Assembly: GCA_002724635.1 (NCBI GenBank)
Contig: PBPM01000064.1
Span: forward strand, 1-41,482
From: Rhodospirillaceae bacterium
GTDB taxonomy: Bacteria; Pseudomonadota; Alphaproteobacteria; UBA6615
Reading direction: 5' to 3'
Length of the DNA stretch: 41,482 nt
Part shown: piece after piece, positions 15,610-23,765 of the stretch
How positions within the stretch are numbered: position 1 is the stretch's first letter
How the letters are laid out: each line of letters opens with the position of its first letter
Program-made: the position numbers and the translations under genes
Notes under the pieces: generated by a model
The model's input: only the letters and a program-made list of their open reading frames with translations
Databases searched by the model: none
What the model was told of the DNA's origin: nothing

Positions 15610-17013
15610 TTAGTGGCCGCCACCCTTAAGCGCCTTGACAATGTCCTCGCACATCTTCTTCGCATCGGCAAAGAGCATCATCGTGTTGTCCTCATAGAAG
15701 AGCGGGTTATCGATGCCGGCATAGCCCGACGCGAGCGAGCGCTTGATAAACAGTACCGTGCCGGATTCCTCAACATTCAGAACCGGCATCCCGTAGATCG
15801 GGCTCGTCTTGTCGGTCTTGGCCGCTGGGTTAGTGATGTCGTTCGCCCCGATGACGAAGGTCACGTCGGTCGAGGAGAAGTCCGAGTTGATCTCATCGAG
15901 TTCGAAGACGACGTCATAGGGCACGCTCGCCTCAGCCAGCAGAACGTTCATGTGCCCCGGCATGCGCCCAGCCACGGGGTGGATCGCGTAGCGCACGTCC
16001 ACGCCCTTTTCTTCCAACACCTGCGCCATCTCGGCCAGTGCGTGCTGCGCCTGAGCTACCGCCATGCCGTAGCCCGGCACAATGATGACCTTGTCGGCCT
16101 GCTCCATGATGAACGCCGCGTCATCGGCCGCGCCTTGGCGTACCGTACGGTCGCCCAGGTCCTCCATGCCCGGCGCCGCGGTCTCACCGCCGAAGCCGCC
16201 AAGGATCACGTTGAAGAAAGAGCGGTTCATGCCCTTGCACATAACGTAGCTGAGGATCGCGCCCGAGGAACCGACCAGCGCGCCAACGATGATCAGCGCC
16301 GGGTTGCCGAGCGTGAAGCCAATGCCGGCCGCGGCCCAGCCCGAATAGGAGTTGAGCATCGACACGACCACCGGCATATCGGCGCCGCCGATCGGGACGA
16401 TAATCAAGATGCCGATCACCAGCGACAGGGCGACGATCACCCAGAACGCGGTCTCCGACTGGCTAATCGACAACCAAGCCACGCACAGCAAGAGCGCGAT
16501 GCCGAGGCCCAAGTTAACCATATGCTGCCCGGGGAAGACCAAGGGCTTGCCCGGCAGGATGCCCTGCAGCTTACCGAAGGCAATGATTGAGCCGGTGAAG
16601 GTAATGGCGCCGATAGCCGTGCCGATCGACATCTCGATCAAGCTCGCGATCTTGATGTCACCGACCGTGCCGATACCATAGGCCTCGGGCGAGAAGAATG
16701 CTGCCCCGGCCACAAACACCGCGGCTAGGCCGACAAGCGAATGAAAGGCCGCAACTAGCTGCGGCAGCGCGGTCATAGCGATCTTCAGCGCAATCAGCGC
16801 GCCAATGGCACCGCCGATGGCGATACCCAGCGCGATGGTTCCGAGCGACGTCACGCCGGGCAGCGCTAGGGTAGTAAGGATGGCTATCACCATGCCGGCA
16901 ATGCCATAGACATTTCCCATACGCGCAGTCTTGGGCGAGCTGAGCCCACGCAGCGCCATGATGAAACAGACGCTGGCGATCAGATATGCGAAAGCTGTTA
17001 TTGAAGCGGACAT
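15610..17013 (-). CDS. pntB: NAD(P) transhydrogenase subunit beta
   Basis: 467 residues. The N-terminal half is domain II, with about nine membrane helices (for example FAYLIASVCFIMALRGLSSP and IGTAIGAITFTGSIIAFGKLQG). The C-terminal part is the NADP(H)-binding domain III, with VIIVPGYGMAVAQAQHALAEM and VTFVIGANDITNPAAKTDKTSPIYGMP. The enzyme uses the proton-motive force to drive hydride transfer from NADH to NADP+. ATG 17013 is preferred over GTG 17022, since GGAG lies 8 nt from the ATG and abuts the GTG. Third gene of pntAA-pntAB-pntB. Confidence 0.95.
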   Translation of the reverse strand: MSASITAFAYLIASVCFIMALRGLSSPKTARMGNVYGIAGMVIAILTTLALPGVTSLGTIALGIAIGGAIGALIALKIAMTALPQLVAAFHSLVGLAAVFVAGAAFFSPEAYGIGTVGDIKIASLIEMSIGTAIGAITFTGSIIAFGKLQGILPGKPLVFPGQHMVNLGLGIALLLCVAWLSISQSETAFWVIVALSLVIGILIIVPIGGADMPVVVSMLNSYSGWAAAGIGFTLGNPALIIVGALVGSSGAILSYVMCKGMNRSFFNVILGGFGGETAAPGMEDLGDRTVRQGAADDAAFIMEQADKVIIVPGYGMAVAQAQHALAEMAQVLEEKGVDVRYAIHPVAGRMPGHMNVLLAEASVPYDVVFELDEINSDFSSTDVTFVIGANDITNPAAKTDKTSPIYGMPVLNVEESGTVLFIKRSLASGYAGIDNPLFYEDNTMMLFADAKKMCEDIVKALKGGGH

Positions 17014-17026
17014 GTCCGGCACTCCG

Positions 17027-17434
17027 CTACTTCTTCGCGCGGAACATCGAGAGCATGCGCTGCGTCACGATAAATCCGCCAAAAATGTTCACCGACGCAA
17101 GAATCACGGCGATGAACCCGAAGGTCTTGGAGATATTCCACTCGTTCGGGCCCGCCGCAATCAGCGCGCCGACAATGATCACCGACGAGATTGCATTGGT
17201 CACGGCCATCAGCGGCGAATGCAGCGCCGGGGTAACACTCCAAACGACGTAGTAGCCAACGAAGACGGCCAGCACGAACACGGTGAACAGGAACACGAAG
17301 GGGTCGCCACCACCCGAAGTCTGGGCCAGTGCCAGCTGCGTCGCGTCCTGGGCAAGCGCGCCGGCGCTTTCTACGATACCCTGCGCCTCGCTGGCCAGCC
17401 GGGCGGCGTTTTCGGCAAGGGTCGAAGGATCCAT
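17027..17434 (-). CDS. pntAB: NAD(P) transhydrogenase subunit alpha-2 (membrane part)
   Basis: 135 residues. After an Ala-rich N-terminal extension (1-43) come three or four membrane helices: [48 protein letters not shown], then [26 protein letters not shown]. This is the part that is fused to the NAD domain in E. coli PntA but separate in Rhodospirillum-type three-subunit enzymes. It starts 2 bp after the pntAA stop and lies 13 bp before pntB, so the three genes are tightly coupled. Confidence 0.93.
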   Translation of the reverse strand: MDPSTLAENAARLASEAQGIVESAGALAQDATQLALAQTSGGGDPFVFLFTVFVLAVFVGYYVVWSVTPALHSPLMAVTNAISSVIIVGALIAAGPNEWNISKTFGFIAVILASVNIFGGFIVTQRMLSMFRAKK

Positions 17435-17436
17435 GA

Positions 17437-18665
17437 TCAGACTCCTAGCTCGGATGGAGTGTCGTCGTCGCCACCGGCTTCATCCGCCTCTTCGGCGGGG
17501 GCAGCCGAAGCGCCCTCGGCCGGCACCAGCGCCGGATGCACGACCTTGCCGTCGCGCGTCAGGCAGGTGCCGACGATGATTTCATCTTCCCAGTCGATGG
17601 CGATCTTCTTCTCGTCCTTGTCGACCATAAGCTCGATGAAGTTCAGCAGGTTGCGCGCATACAGCGCTGAGGTATCGGCCGCCAGCTGCGAGGGCAGGTT
17701 GAGCTCCGCTAGGATTGTCACGCCATTATCGGTCGTGTGCTTCTCACCAGGCTTCGTCTGGGTACAGTTGCCGCCCTGCTCCGCAGCAATATCGACGATC
17801 ACCGAACCGAGTTTCATCGACGCCACCATATCGTCATTGACCAGCACCGGTGCCGGACGTCCGGGGATCAGGGCCGTCGTGATGACAATGTCCTGGTCCC
17901 TGATGTGGCCCGCGACCAGTTCGGCCTGGCGGCGCTTGTAATCCTCGGACATCTCCTTGGCATAACCGCCGGCCGTCTGACCTGTGTCGCCCTCGTCCGG
18001 CTCAACCATGACGAAGGCAGCACCGAGGCTTTCCACCTCTTCCTTGGCGGCCATGCGCACGTCGGTCGCCGACACGATCGCGCCCATGCGGCGTGCGGTG
18101 GCGATCGCCTGAAGGCCGGCCACACCGGCGCCCATGACAAAGACCTTGGCCGGGTTGATGCGGCCCGCGGCGGTCATCAGCATCGGCATGCCGCGACCAT
18201 AGTTGGCGGCGCCGTCGATAACCGCCTTGTAGCCGGTAAGATTCGACTGAGAACTCAGTACATCCATCGACTGGGCACGGCTAATGCGCGGCAGCATCTC
18301 CATGGAAACGCCGTGATATTGCGCTTCGCGTATGCCTCGACACCCGACGGATCACCGTAGGGATTCTGAAGCCCGATCAGCATCGCGCCCTCGGGCACGT
18401 CCGACAGGCCGTCATCGCTTTCCACCTTGGTCAGCGGGCGCTGCACCTTGAGCACAATGTCGGCACCCGCCAGCGCCTCGGCGCGGCCTGACACTATGGT
18501 CGCACCAGCCTCGCCGTAGTCGGCATTAGAAATCGATGCCCCCTCGCCGGCGCCACTCTCGACAGTCACGTCGAAGCCCCACTGCAGGTAGCGTTTGATC
18601 GTATCCGGAGTCGCAGCAACACGGCGTTCGTGCGGGCGGCGCTCCTTTGCAATCGCGATCTTCAT
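17437..18665 (-). CDS. pntAA: NAD(P) transhydrogenase subunit alpha-1, frameshifted
   Basis: The NAD(H)-binding domain I. The first frame runs from [25 protein letters not shown] to [10 protein letters not shown]; the remainder ([22 protein letters not shown] onward) is in another frame. The coding strand reads GGCGTTTCCATGGAG at about 18310-18296, where homologues need one more base (TTT-GCC-ATG-GAG), so a single-base deletion near 18305-18307 breaks the gene. The NAD fold [20 protein letters not shown] and the rest are intact. The ATG at 18303 has no SD. With pntAB and pntB intact, a sequence error or a very recent mutation is likely. Coordinates span both frames. Confidence 0.9.
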
Positions 18666-18870
18666 GATAAGAAGAACCTCGGTTCGAACCAATTCACGCG
18701 AGGATGGTATCCCCGCCTATGCCCCAAATCGGCGCGGAGGGAATATGCCGCGCTGCAGCACGCAGAGCAAGCGGCCTAGTTCACGGGACTTGTGAATGTC
18801 AGAACGGGGCTGCTGCTCAAATGAAGAACGATCGCGATTCGGCATGGCCGCGTCAGATCAGGGGACTGCC

Positions 18871-19281
18871 ATGTCCGAGAATGTTATCCTAAAATTCGCC
18901 GAAACGCTCACCCTCGAGCGCGGCGGCGGTGTCGCTAACACGCCGCTGGTCGTCGCGCCTATCCGCCCCGATGCGGCGTTCACCACCGGCATTAGCTCAT
19001 TTCCCGTCAACCATTCGGCGTCACTCCACAAGCATAACTGTGATGAGCAGGTCACCCTCCTGTCGGGTCGCACCGAGGCTGAGATCGACGGCGAGACGAC
19101 CGAGCTACGCACCTACGATATGAACTATGTCACCGACGGGGTAGAGTATTGCTTTCGCAACATGGTCGACGAGCCCATGGTGATCCTCTGGATCTACGGC
19201 TCCAACAAGGTGACGTGTACCTTCACCGGGTCCGACGAAGAGATCCCGCACGTGTCCGAAGCCGACATGCTGGTGCGCTAG
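18871..19281 (+). CDS. Small cupin-domain protein
   Basis: 136 residues forming one cupin beta-barrel. Motif 1 is HKHNCDEQVTLLSGRTEAEIDGE, with two histidines and a Glu that could bind a metal, and motif 2 is NYVTDGVEYCFRNMVDEPMVILWIYG. A role in small-molecule binding or isomerisation is plausible, but the substrate is unknown. ATG 18871 has AGGGGAC about 8 nt upstream; longer in-frame versions lack homology. It precedes the MFS transporter gene by 34 bp and is probably co-transcribed with it. Confidence 0.85.
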   Translation: MSENVILKFAETLTLERGGGVANTPLVVAPIRPDAAFTTGISSFPVNHSASLHKHNCDEQVTLLSGRTEAEIDGETTELRTYDMNYVTDGVEYCFRNMVDEPMVILWIYGSNKVTCTFTGSDEEIPHVSEADMLVR

Positions 19282-19315
19282 GGCTCAGCACGCTCACACC
19301 CAACGGAGTCACGCC

Positions 19316-20503
19316 ATTCCCCGCCGCCCACCGACGATCTCGCTGCTAACAGTGCTGATCTCCAGCAGCGCTATTGCCTATAATCTGTTCCTGCCGTCCA
19401 TTCCGGACATCGGCCGGGCCTTCGACGTGCCCTCGACCTCGGTCCAGGGATCCCTGATCGCATTCCTGATTCCCTACGCCATTGCGCAGCTCTTCTACGG
19501 CGGCGTGTCCGACCGTTTTGGCCGCCGACCAACCCTGCTCTGGGCTCTGGCCATCTATGTCCTCGCCAGCCTCGCCTGCGCCGGATCGACCTCGATGACA
19601 ATGCTGGCCTTTGCCCGAATCGCTCAGGGCATCGGCGCCGCGGGCTCCATGGTGATGGTCCGGTCTATAGTGCGCGACCTTTACGACCGCAAGCAGTCCG
19701 CCCGGGCACTGGCAATCATCTCGACAGTCATGGTTTTCGCGCCCGCGACTGCACCGGCGATCGGCGGCTATCTCCACACCCAGTTCGGCTGGCAAGCGTC
19801 CTTTATCTTCCTCGCGACCATGGGCGCGATTCTGTTCACCTACTGCGCGCTGTGGATGGCCGAAACGAACGTCGTTCAGGGGGCAAACCTGCTCGGCAAT
19901 CTCCGTGCACTCGTTGCCGGTTACCGGGTCTTGATCGGCGAACGGACCTTCGTCGACTACAGCCTCAATATTGGCTTCATTGCCAGCGGAATGTTCGCTT
20001 GGTTCGCCGGGGTTCCGGTGGTCTTGATTGAGAGTTACGGCGTCGCCCCTGACCGGTTCGGCTATCTCATGCTCACCGGCACGCTCGGCGCCTTCTTCGG
20101 TTATGCCAGCGCCATATGGTTGACGGGCAAGATCGGGGTAAACCGGATGATCGTTCTCGGCACTTTCATCGGCCTGCTCGGGGCGGTGCTGTATCTGGCG
20201 CTTCCGCTCGCCGGCGTGCTTACGCCGCTAGCGGCGATCGCACCCATGTCGCTCTTCGGGATCGGTCTGGCGTTCGCTTTCCCTTCGGTCATGGCCGCCG
20301 CGGTCAGCGTCCGCCCCGACTATTCGGGCACGGCGGCCTCGATCAACGGATTGGTGCAGTATGGCACGGCCGCGATCGCGACCCTGCTGGTTGGGGCGCT
20401 GACGAGCAACACTCACCTGCCTCTCGCTTGGGTCATCTTTGGTACACAGTCCCTAGCGATGTGCGCCGCCTGGGTTGGTTGGCTGGGGCGGCCCGCCGAG
20501 TAG
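19316..20503 (+). CDS. MFS transporter, Bcr/CflA drug-efflux type
   Basis: About 395 residues and 12 membrane helices. Helix 1 contains AIAYNLFLPSIPDIGRAFDV, and the loop 2-3 motif is GGVSDRFGRRPTLLWAL, the MFS motif A. MVMVRSIVRDLYDRKQSARALAIISTVMVFAPATAPAIGGYL matches the DHA1 motifs of Bcr/CflA exporters. The substrate is unknown; a drug or metabolite is expelled using protons. The only canonical start (GTG 19352) cuts into helix 1 and has no SD. ATT 19316, 7 nt after GGAG, gives IPRRPPTISLLTVLISSSA, a better N-terminus, so a non-canonical start is likely. Confidence 0.88.
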   Translation: MPRRPPTISLLTVLISSSAIAYNLFLPSIPDIGRAFDVPSTSVQGSLIAFLIPYAIAQLFYGGVSDRFGRRPTLLWALAIYVLASLACAGSTSMTMLAFARIAQGIGAAGSMVMVRSIVRDLYDRKQSARALAIISTVMVFAPATAPAIGGYLHTQFGWQASFIFLATMGAILFTYCALWMAETNVVQGANLLGNLRALVAGYRVLIGERTFVDYSLNIGFIASGMFAWFAGVPVVLIESYGVAPDRFGYLMLTGTLGAFFGYASAIWLTGKIGVNRMIVLGTFIGLLGAVLYLALPLAGVLTPLAAIAPMSLFGIGLAFAFPSVMAAAVSVRPDYSGTAASINGLVQYGTAAIATLLVGALTSNTHLPLAWVIFGTQSLAMCAAWVGWLGRPAE

Positions 20504-20513
20504 GGCGTAACCA

Positions 20514-20535
20514 TTATTTATCGCCTGATAAATAA
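20514..20535. promoter_or_regulatory. Operator copy 1 (22-bp perfect inverted repeat)
   Basis: TTATTTATC (20514-20522) and GATAAATAA (20527-20535) are perfect 9-bp inverted arms around a 4-bp spacer. It lies just upstream of the predicted -35 of the oxygenase gene. The adjacent TetR-family gene is the likely source of its ligand. Confidence 0.85.
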
Positions 20536-20537
20536 AC

Positions 20538-20566
20538 TTGACCCGGCAGCCGCATTTATTTATCAA
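20538..20566 (+). promoter_or_regulatory. Predicted promoter of the oxygenase-TetR operon
   Basis: TTGACC (20538-20543), a 17-bp spacer and TATCAA (20561-20566) form a sigma-70-like promoter. The -35 lies just downstream of operator 1 and the -10 lies inside operator 2, an arrangement suited to repression. Confidence 0.6.
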
Positions 20567-20577
20567 ACGATAAATAA
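20556..20577. promoter_or_regulatory. Operator copy 2 (22-bp perfect inverted repeat)
   Basis: TTATTTATC (20556-20564) and GATAAATAA (20569-20577) repeat operator 1 exactly in the arms, with the spacer AAAC in place of GCCT. Centre-to-centre distance to copy 1 is 42 bp, about four helical turns, so both would face the same side of the DNA. It overlaps the predicted -10 and start site. Confidence 0.88.
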
Positions 20578-20602
20578 TGGAAACCAACCCCAGAGACGAA
20601 CC

Positions 20603-21637
20603 ATGAGCAGCGCCGAAATCTTTGATTACCGCAACGTCGACAAGGCCGACGAGTTCGAGTCTATCCCGGTACTCGACATGGGTCCCTATCTCGCAGGCGA
20701 GGCCGGCGCGGCCAAGCAGCTGGCGGCCAATATCAAGTTCATCCAAGAGACCATCGGCTTCTATGTCGTCATCAATCACGGGATCGACAGCCAAGTGATC
20801 GACGACGCCTATGGCGCGCTGAAGGAGTTCTTCAAACTGACAGCCGAGGAAAAGGCCGCATACAAATTTGACGAGACGTCGGTCGGCTATATCGCGCCGA
20901 AATCCACCGTCTACGTCACCTCGAAGATCAACGAGAACACCAAGCAGGATCTCAACGAAACCCTCGTCCTATGTCTCGACCGCCCCGACGACCACCCCTA
21001 TGTCCGCGACGGAGTCCGGTTCACCGGCCCGAACAAATGGCCGGACATCGAAGGGTTTCGCGAGCCAATGGTCCGCTATCAGTATGCATGCGCTGATCTT
21101 GGCCGCAAGATCGTACCGCTCTACGCGCTTGCGCTGGGCAAACCCATCGACTTCTTCGACAAGCATTTCGAGGAGCCGATTATGTGGACGCGAAACGCCC
21201 ACTATCCCGCAGTCGATGCAGAGGACAATCAGTTCGGCATCTCACCCCACAGCGACCACTCATTCCTTACGATCCTGCCGCTCACCAGGGTTGCAGGCCT
21301 GCAGGTCCTGACCCCGCAGGGTAACTGGCTGCCTGCCGGATTCAACAAGGACGCCCTCGTCATCAACACCGGTGAGTTCCTGAACCTTTGGTCGAACGGC
21401 CGCTTCATCGCCTCGCCGCACCGCGTCATACCGCCCGAAAGCGACCGCTACTCCATGGCCACGTTCTTCGACGCCGCACCCGACACGTTGGCCGATCCGG
21501 CCGATTTCGCCGAACCAGGGGAAGAGCTGAAGTATGAACCGACGACGATGTACGACTATGTCTGCTGGTATATTGACCGAAACTACTCGTCCAAGGCCGG
21601 CGGCAAAGCCGAAGGAATCGAGCCCGACGCGGCCTGA
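20603..21637 (+). CDS. 2-oxoglutarate/Fe(II)-dependent oxygenase, isopenicillin-N-synthase-like
   Basis: 344 residues. The N-terminal DIOX_N region starts with IPVLDMGPYLAG and includes GFYVVINHGI (52-61). The jelly-roll core supplies the iron triad His216 and Asp218 (SPHSDHSF) and His273 (SPHRV), and Arg282-x-Ser284 (RYS) should bind the 2-oxoglutarate carboxylate. This group also contains hydroxylases, gibberellin-type oxidases and ethylene-forming enzymes; the substrate here is not evident. It stands behind twin operators and is followed after 30 bp by a TetR regulator, which suggests induction by the substrate or a related compound. Confidence 0.92.
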   Translation: MSSAEIFDYRNVDKADEFESIPVLDMGPYLAGEAGAAKQLAANIKFIQETIGFYVVINHGIDSQVIDDAYGALKEFFKLTAEEKAAYKFDETSVGYIAPKSTVYVTSKINENTKQDLNETLVLCLDRPDDHPYVRDGVRFTGPNKWPDIEGFREPMVRYQYACADLGRKIVPLYALALGKPIDFFDKHFEEPIMWTRNAHYPAVDAEDNQFGISPHSDHSFLTILPLTRVAGLQVLTPQGNWLPAGFNKDALVINTGEFLNLWSNGRFIASPHRVIPPESDRYSMATFFDAAPDTLADPADFAEPGEELKYEPTTMYDYVCWYIDRNYSSKAGGKAEGIEPDAA

Positions 21638-21667
21638 GCCCCTTCGGCACTCACGGGAAGGTCAGGC

Positions 21668-22351
21668 ATGGCATCGACGACGACCAAGACGGCCGACAGT
21701 TCGAAACGCCAGCGTTTTGCACCAGCCGAACGCGAGCGGCTGATAGTCGACGGCGCCATCCAGTTCTTCGCTGAGGTGGGCTTCGCGGGCCAGACCCGAG
21801 AGCTGGCTCAGCGGCTGGGAATATCCCAGCCCCTGCTCTACCGGTATTTCCCAACCAAGCAGGATCTGATCGAGCGGGTCTACGACGAGGTGTTCATCGG
21901 CCGCTGGAAGAGCGAATGGGAGGAGCTGATCGCCGACCGCGACATTCTCTTGCGCGACCGGCTGATCGGCTTCTACGACGCCTATGCCAGCGAAGCCCTG
22001 ACCTATGAGTGGATCCGTATCTACATGTTCGCGGGCCTTACCGGCGAAGACATCAACCGACGTTACATCGAATTGCTGGAGCACCGGCTTCTGATCCCGG
22101 TCGCTACGGAGATTCGTGCCGCAGCGGGCGCACCGGACCCGGACACCGTGCCGATTTCGGCACTGGAGATTGAGGCTGCGTGGAACATCCACGCCGCCGT
22201 CTTTTATTACTTCGTACGCAAATTCATCTACCGCACGCCGGTGGAGCCCGACCTCGTAGCTTACATCACCGACACGGTCGATCGCACCCTCGACGGCGCG
22301 CTAACCGTCACCAGCGAGAGCGTCGACACGGACAGTCCGAAAGCGGCCTAG
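21668..22351 (+). CDS. TetR-family transcriptional regulator
   Basis: 227 residues. The N-terminal helix-turn-helix (about 20-66) reads RERLIVDGAIQFFAEVGFAGQTRELAQRLGISQPLLYRYFPTKQDLIERVY, with the typical LLYRYFPTKQDL recognition and following helix. The C-terminal part is a divergent ligand-binding domain. It starts 30 bp after the oxygenase stop with GGAAGG upstream, so it is transcribed with the oxygenase, and it probably binds the two 22-bp inverted repeats at 20514-20577 to repress its own operon. The inducer is unknown. Confidence 0.92.
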   Translation: MASTTTKTADSSKRQRFAPAERERLIVDGAIQFFAEVGFAGQTRELAQRLGISQPLLYRYFPTKQDLIERVYDEVFIGRWKSEWEELIADRDILLRDRLIGFYDAYASEALTYEWIRIYMFAGLTGEDINRRYIELLEHRLLIPVATEIRAAAGAPDPDTVPISALEIEAAWNIHAAVFYYFVRKFIYRTPVEPDLVAYITDTVDRTLDGALTVTSESVDTDSPKAA

Positions 22352-22390
22352 CGGTTAGGACAGACCGTCGACGATCACCGTCTGGCGGCG

Positions 22391-23749
22391 CTATCCGGAC
22401 GCGCTCGGCGCCTCGAGATCGTGGGCCGCAAGCATCCTCGCCTGCCGGGCCTCGAGATCGTTCATATCAAAGGTCTCGATCAGCTCGTGGAAGACCCGGT
22501 GCCAATTGAGCTCGGCCCGCAGGCGCAGAAACACGGAACCAAGACCCACGGCAGCCCGGTCCATCAGCACAAACTCGCGCGGCGGCGTCACGCCACCGAG
22601 GTCACGGAGCCTCGCCTGCACCTGGTGCGCGACATTTGCGCCATACAGGCCGGACTCTGATTGCTGGATGCGTTGCACCTTGTCTTCCATCAGTGGCCGG
22701 TACAGGAACCGCGCCCAGATGTTCAGGGCGTCGAGCAGTTCGCTTGAGATGTCCGAAAAACCCCAGCTCTCATAGGCGTGCACCGCCCGGTCTCGGTCGT
22801 CGTCGCGCAGCGCGTGGTAGAGCTCGATCACGCCACGCACGAAACTGGGCGGGAAAACCCGAATGCAGCCGAAGTCGTACAGGTTGATGGAGGCATCGGC
22901 ATTGACCGTGTAATTCCCCAGATGCGGGTCGCCGTGAATTACTCCGTAGCCGTAGAAGGGCACGTACCAAGCACGGAACATGTTCAGCGCCGCGGCCTCG
23001 CGCCGCGCCGGACCGGCCGATGCGGCGAAATCCGCCATGGGCTGACCCTCGAGCCATCCGGTGGTCAGGAGCCGCGTGCTAGACAAATGATCCATCACCC
23101 GCGGCACATGCACACTAGGCTCGTCCGCCAGCATCGCGCCGTAGAGCCGTGTGTGCCGGGCCTCACGGCCATAGTCGAGTTCCTCCGTTAGGCGCTCGAC
23201 GAGCTCAGCATGAATCTGGCTTGGGTCGATGGCCGAATCGTATCGGCGATAGACCGCGAAGACGAGCTTGAGCTGATTCAGGTCGGCCGCCACCGTCGAG
23301 GCCATGTCCGGATATTGCAACTTGCAGGCCAGCGCCGCACCGTCATGGCCTGTGGCCCTGTGCACTTGGCCGAGGGACGCGGCCCGCGCGGCGTTGCGGT
23401 CGAACACCGCAAACCGGTCGCGCCAGTCTTCGCCCAATTCTGCGGCCATCCGTCTGCGCACGAACGGCCAACCCATGGGCGGCGCGTTCGCCTGGAGCTC
23501 CGACAGTTCACGAGCATAGTCCGCGGGCAGCGCATCGGGGATCGTCGCCAGGATCTGCGCCGCCTTCATTAGCGGTCCCTTGAGCCCGCCGAGGGCCGCC
23601 TTCAGATCAGCAGCGTTGCGCTCGGGGTCCGCCGGGCGCCCGAGATAGCGTTGCCCGGCCAGACGAACGGCTGCACCACCGACGGCGGCGCCGACCCGGC
23701 CGTAGCGGCCAACCCGCCCGCGAACAGTCGAACGCGCATCGTCGCTCAT
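22391..23749 (-). CDS. AarF/UbiB (ABC1/ADCK) atypical kinase-like protein
   Basis: 452 residues with the ABC1 kinase-like fold. Motifs in order: LMKAAQILATIPDALP (61-76), where the family KxGQ motif is KAAQ; ARAASLGQVHRA (121-132), the Ala-rich loop that replaces the glycine loop; Lys143 in ALACKLQYP; ELDYGREA (190-197); HGDPHLGN (272-279), the catalytic loop; and YDFG (291-294), which binds Mg. Relatives (UbiB, COQ8) support ubiquinone biosynthesis or lipid handling. It starts 16 bp after the pepF stop and is probably in the same operon. Confidence 0.88.
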   Translation of the reverse strand: MSDDARSTVRGRVGRYGRVGAAVGGAAVRLAGQRYLGRPADPERNAADLKAALGGLKGPLMKAAQILATIPDALPADYARELSELQANAPPMGWPFVRRRMAAELGEDWRDRFAVFDRNAARAASLGQVHRATGHDGAALACKLQYPDMASTVAADLNQLKLVFAVYRRYDSAIDPSQIHAELVERLTEELDYGREARHTRLYGAMLADEPSVHVPRVMDHLSSTRLLTTGWLEGQPMADFAASAGPARREAAALNMFRAWYVPFYGYGVIHGDPHLGNYTVNADASINLYDFGCIRVFPPSFVRGVIELYHALRDDDRDRAVHAYESWGFSDISSELLDALNIWARFLYRPLMEDKVQRIQQSESGLYGANVAHQVQARLRDLGGVTPPREFVLMDRAAVGLGSVFLRLRAELNWHRVFHELIETFDMNDLEARQARMLAAHDLEAPSASG

Positions 23750-23765
23750 GTGCCGCAGCCCGCCC

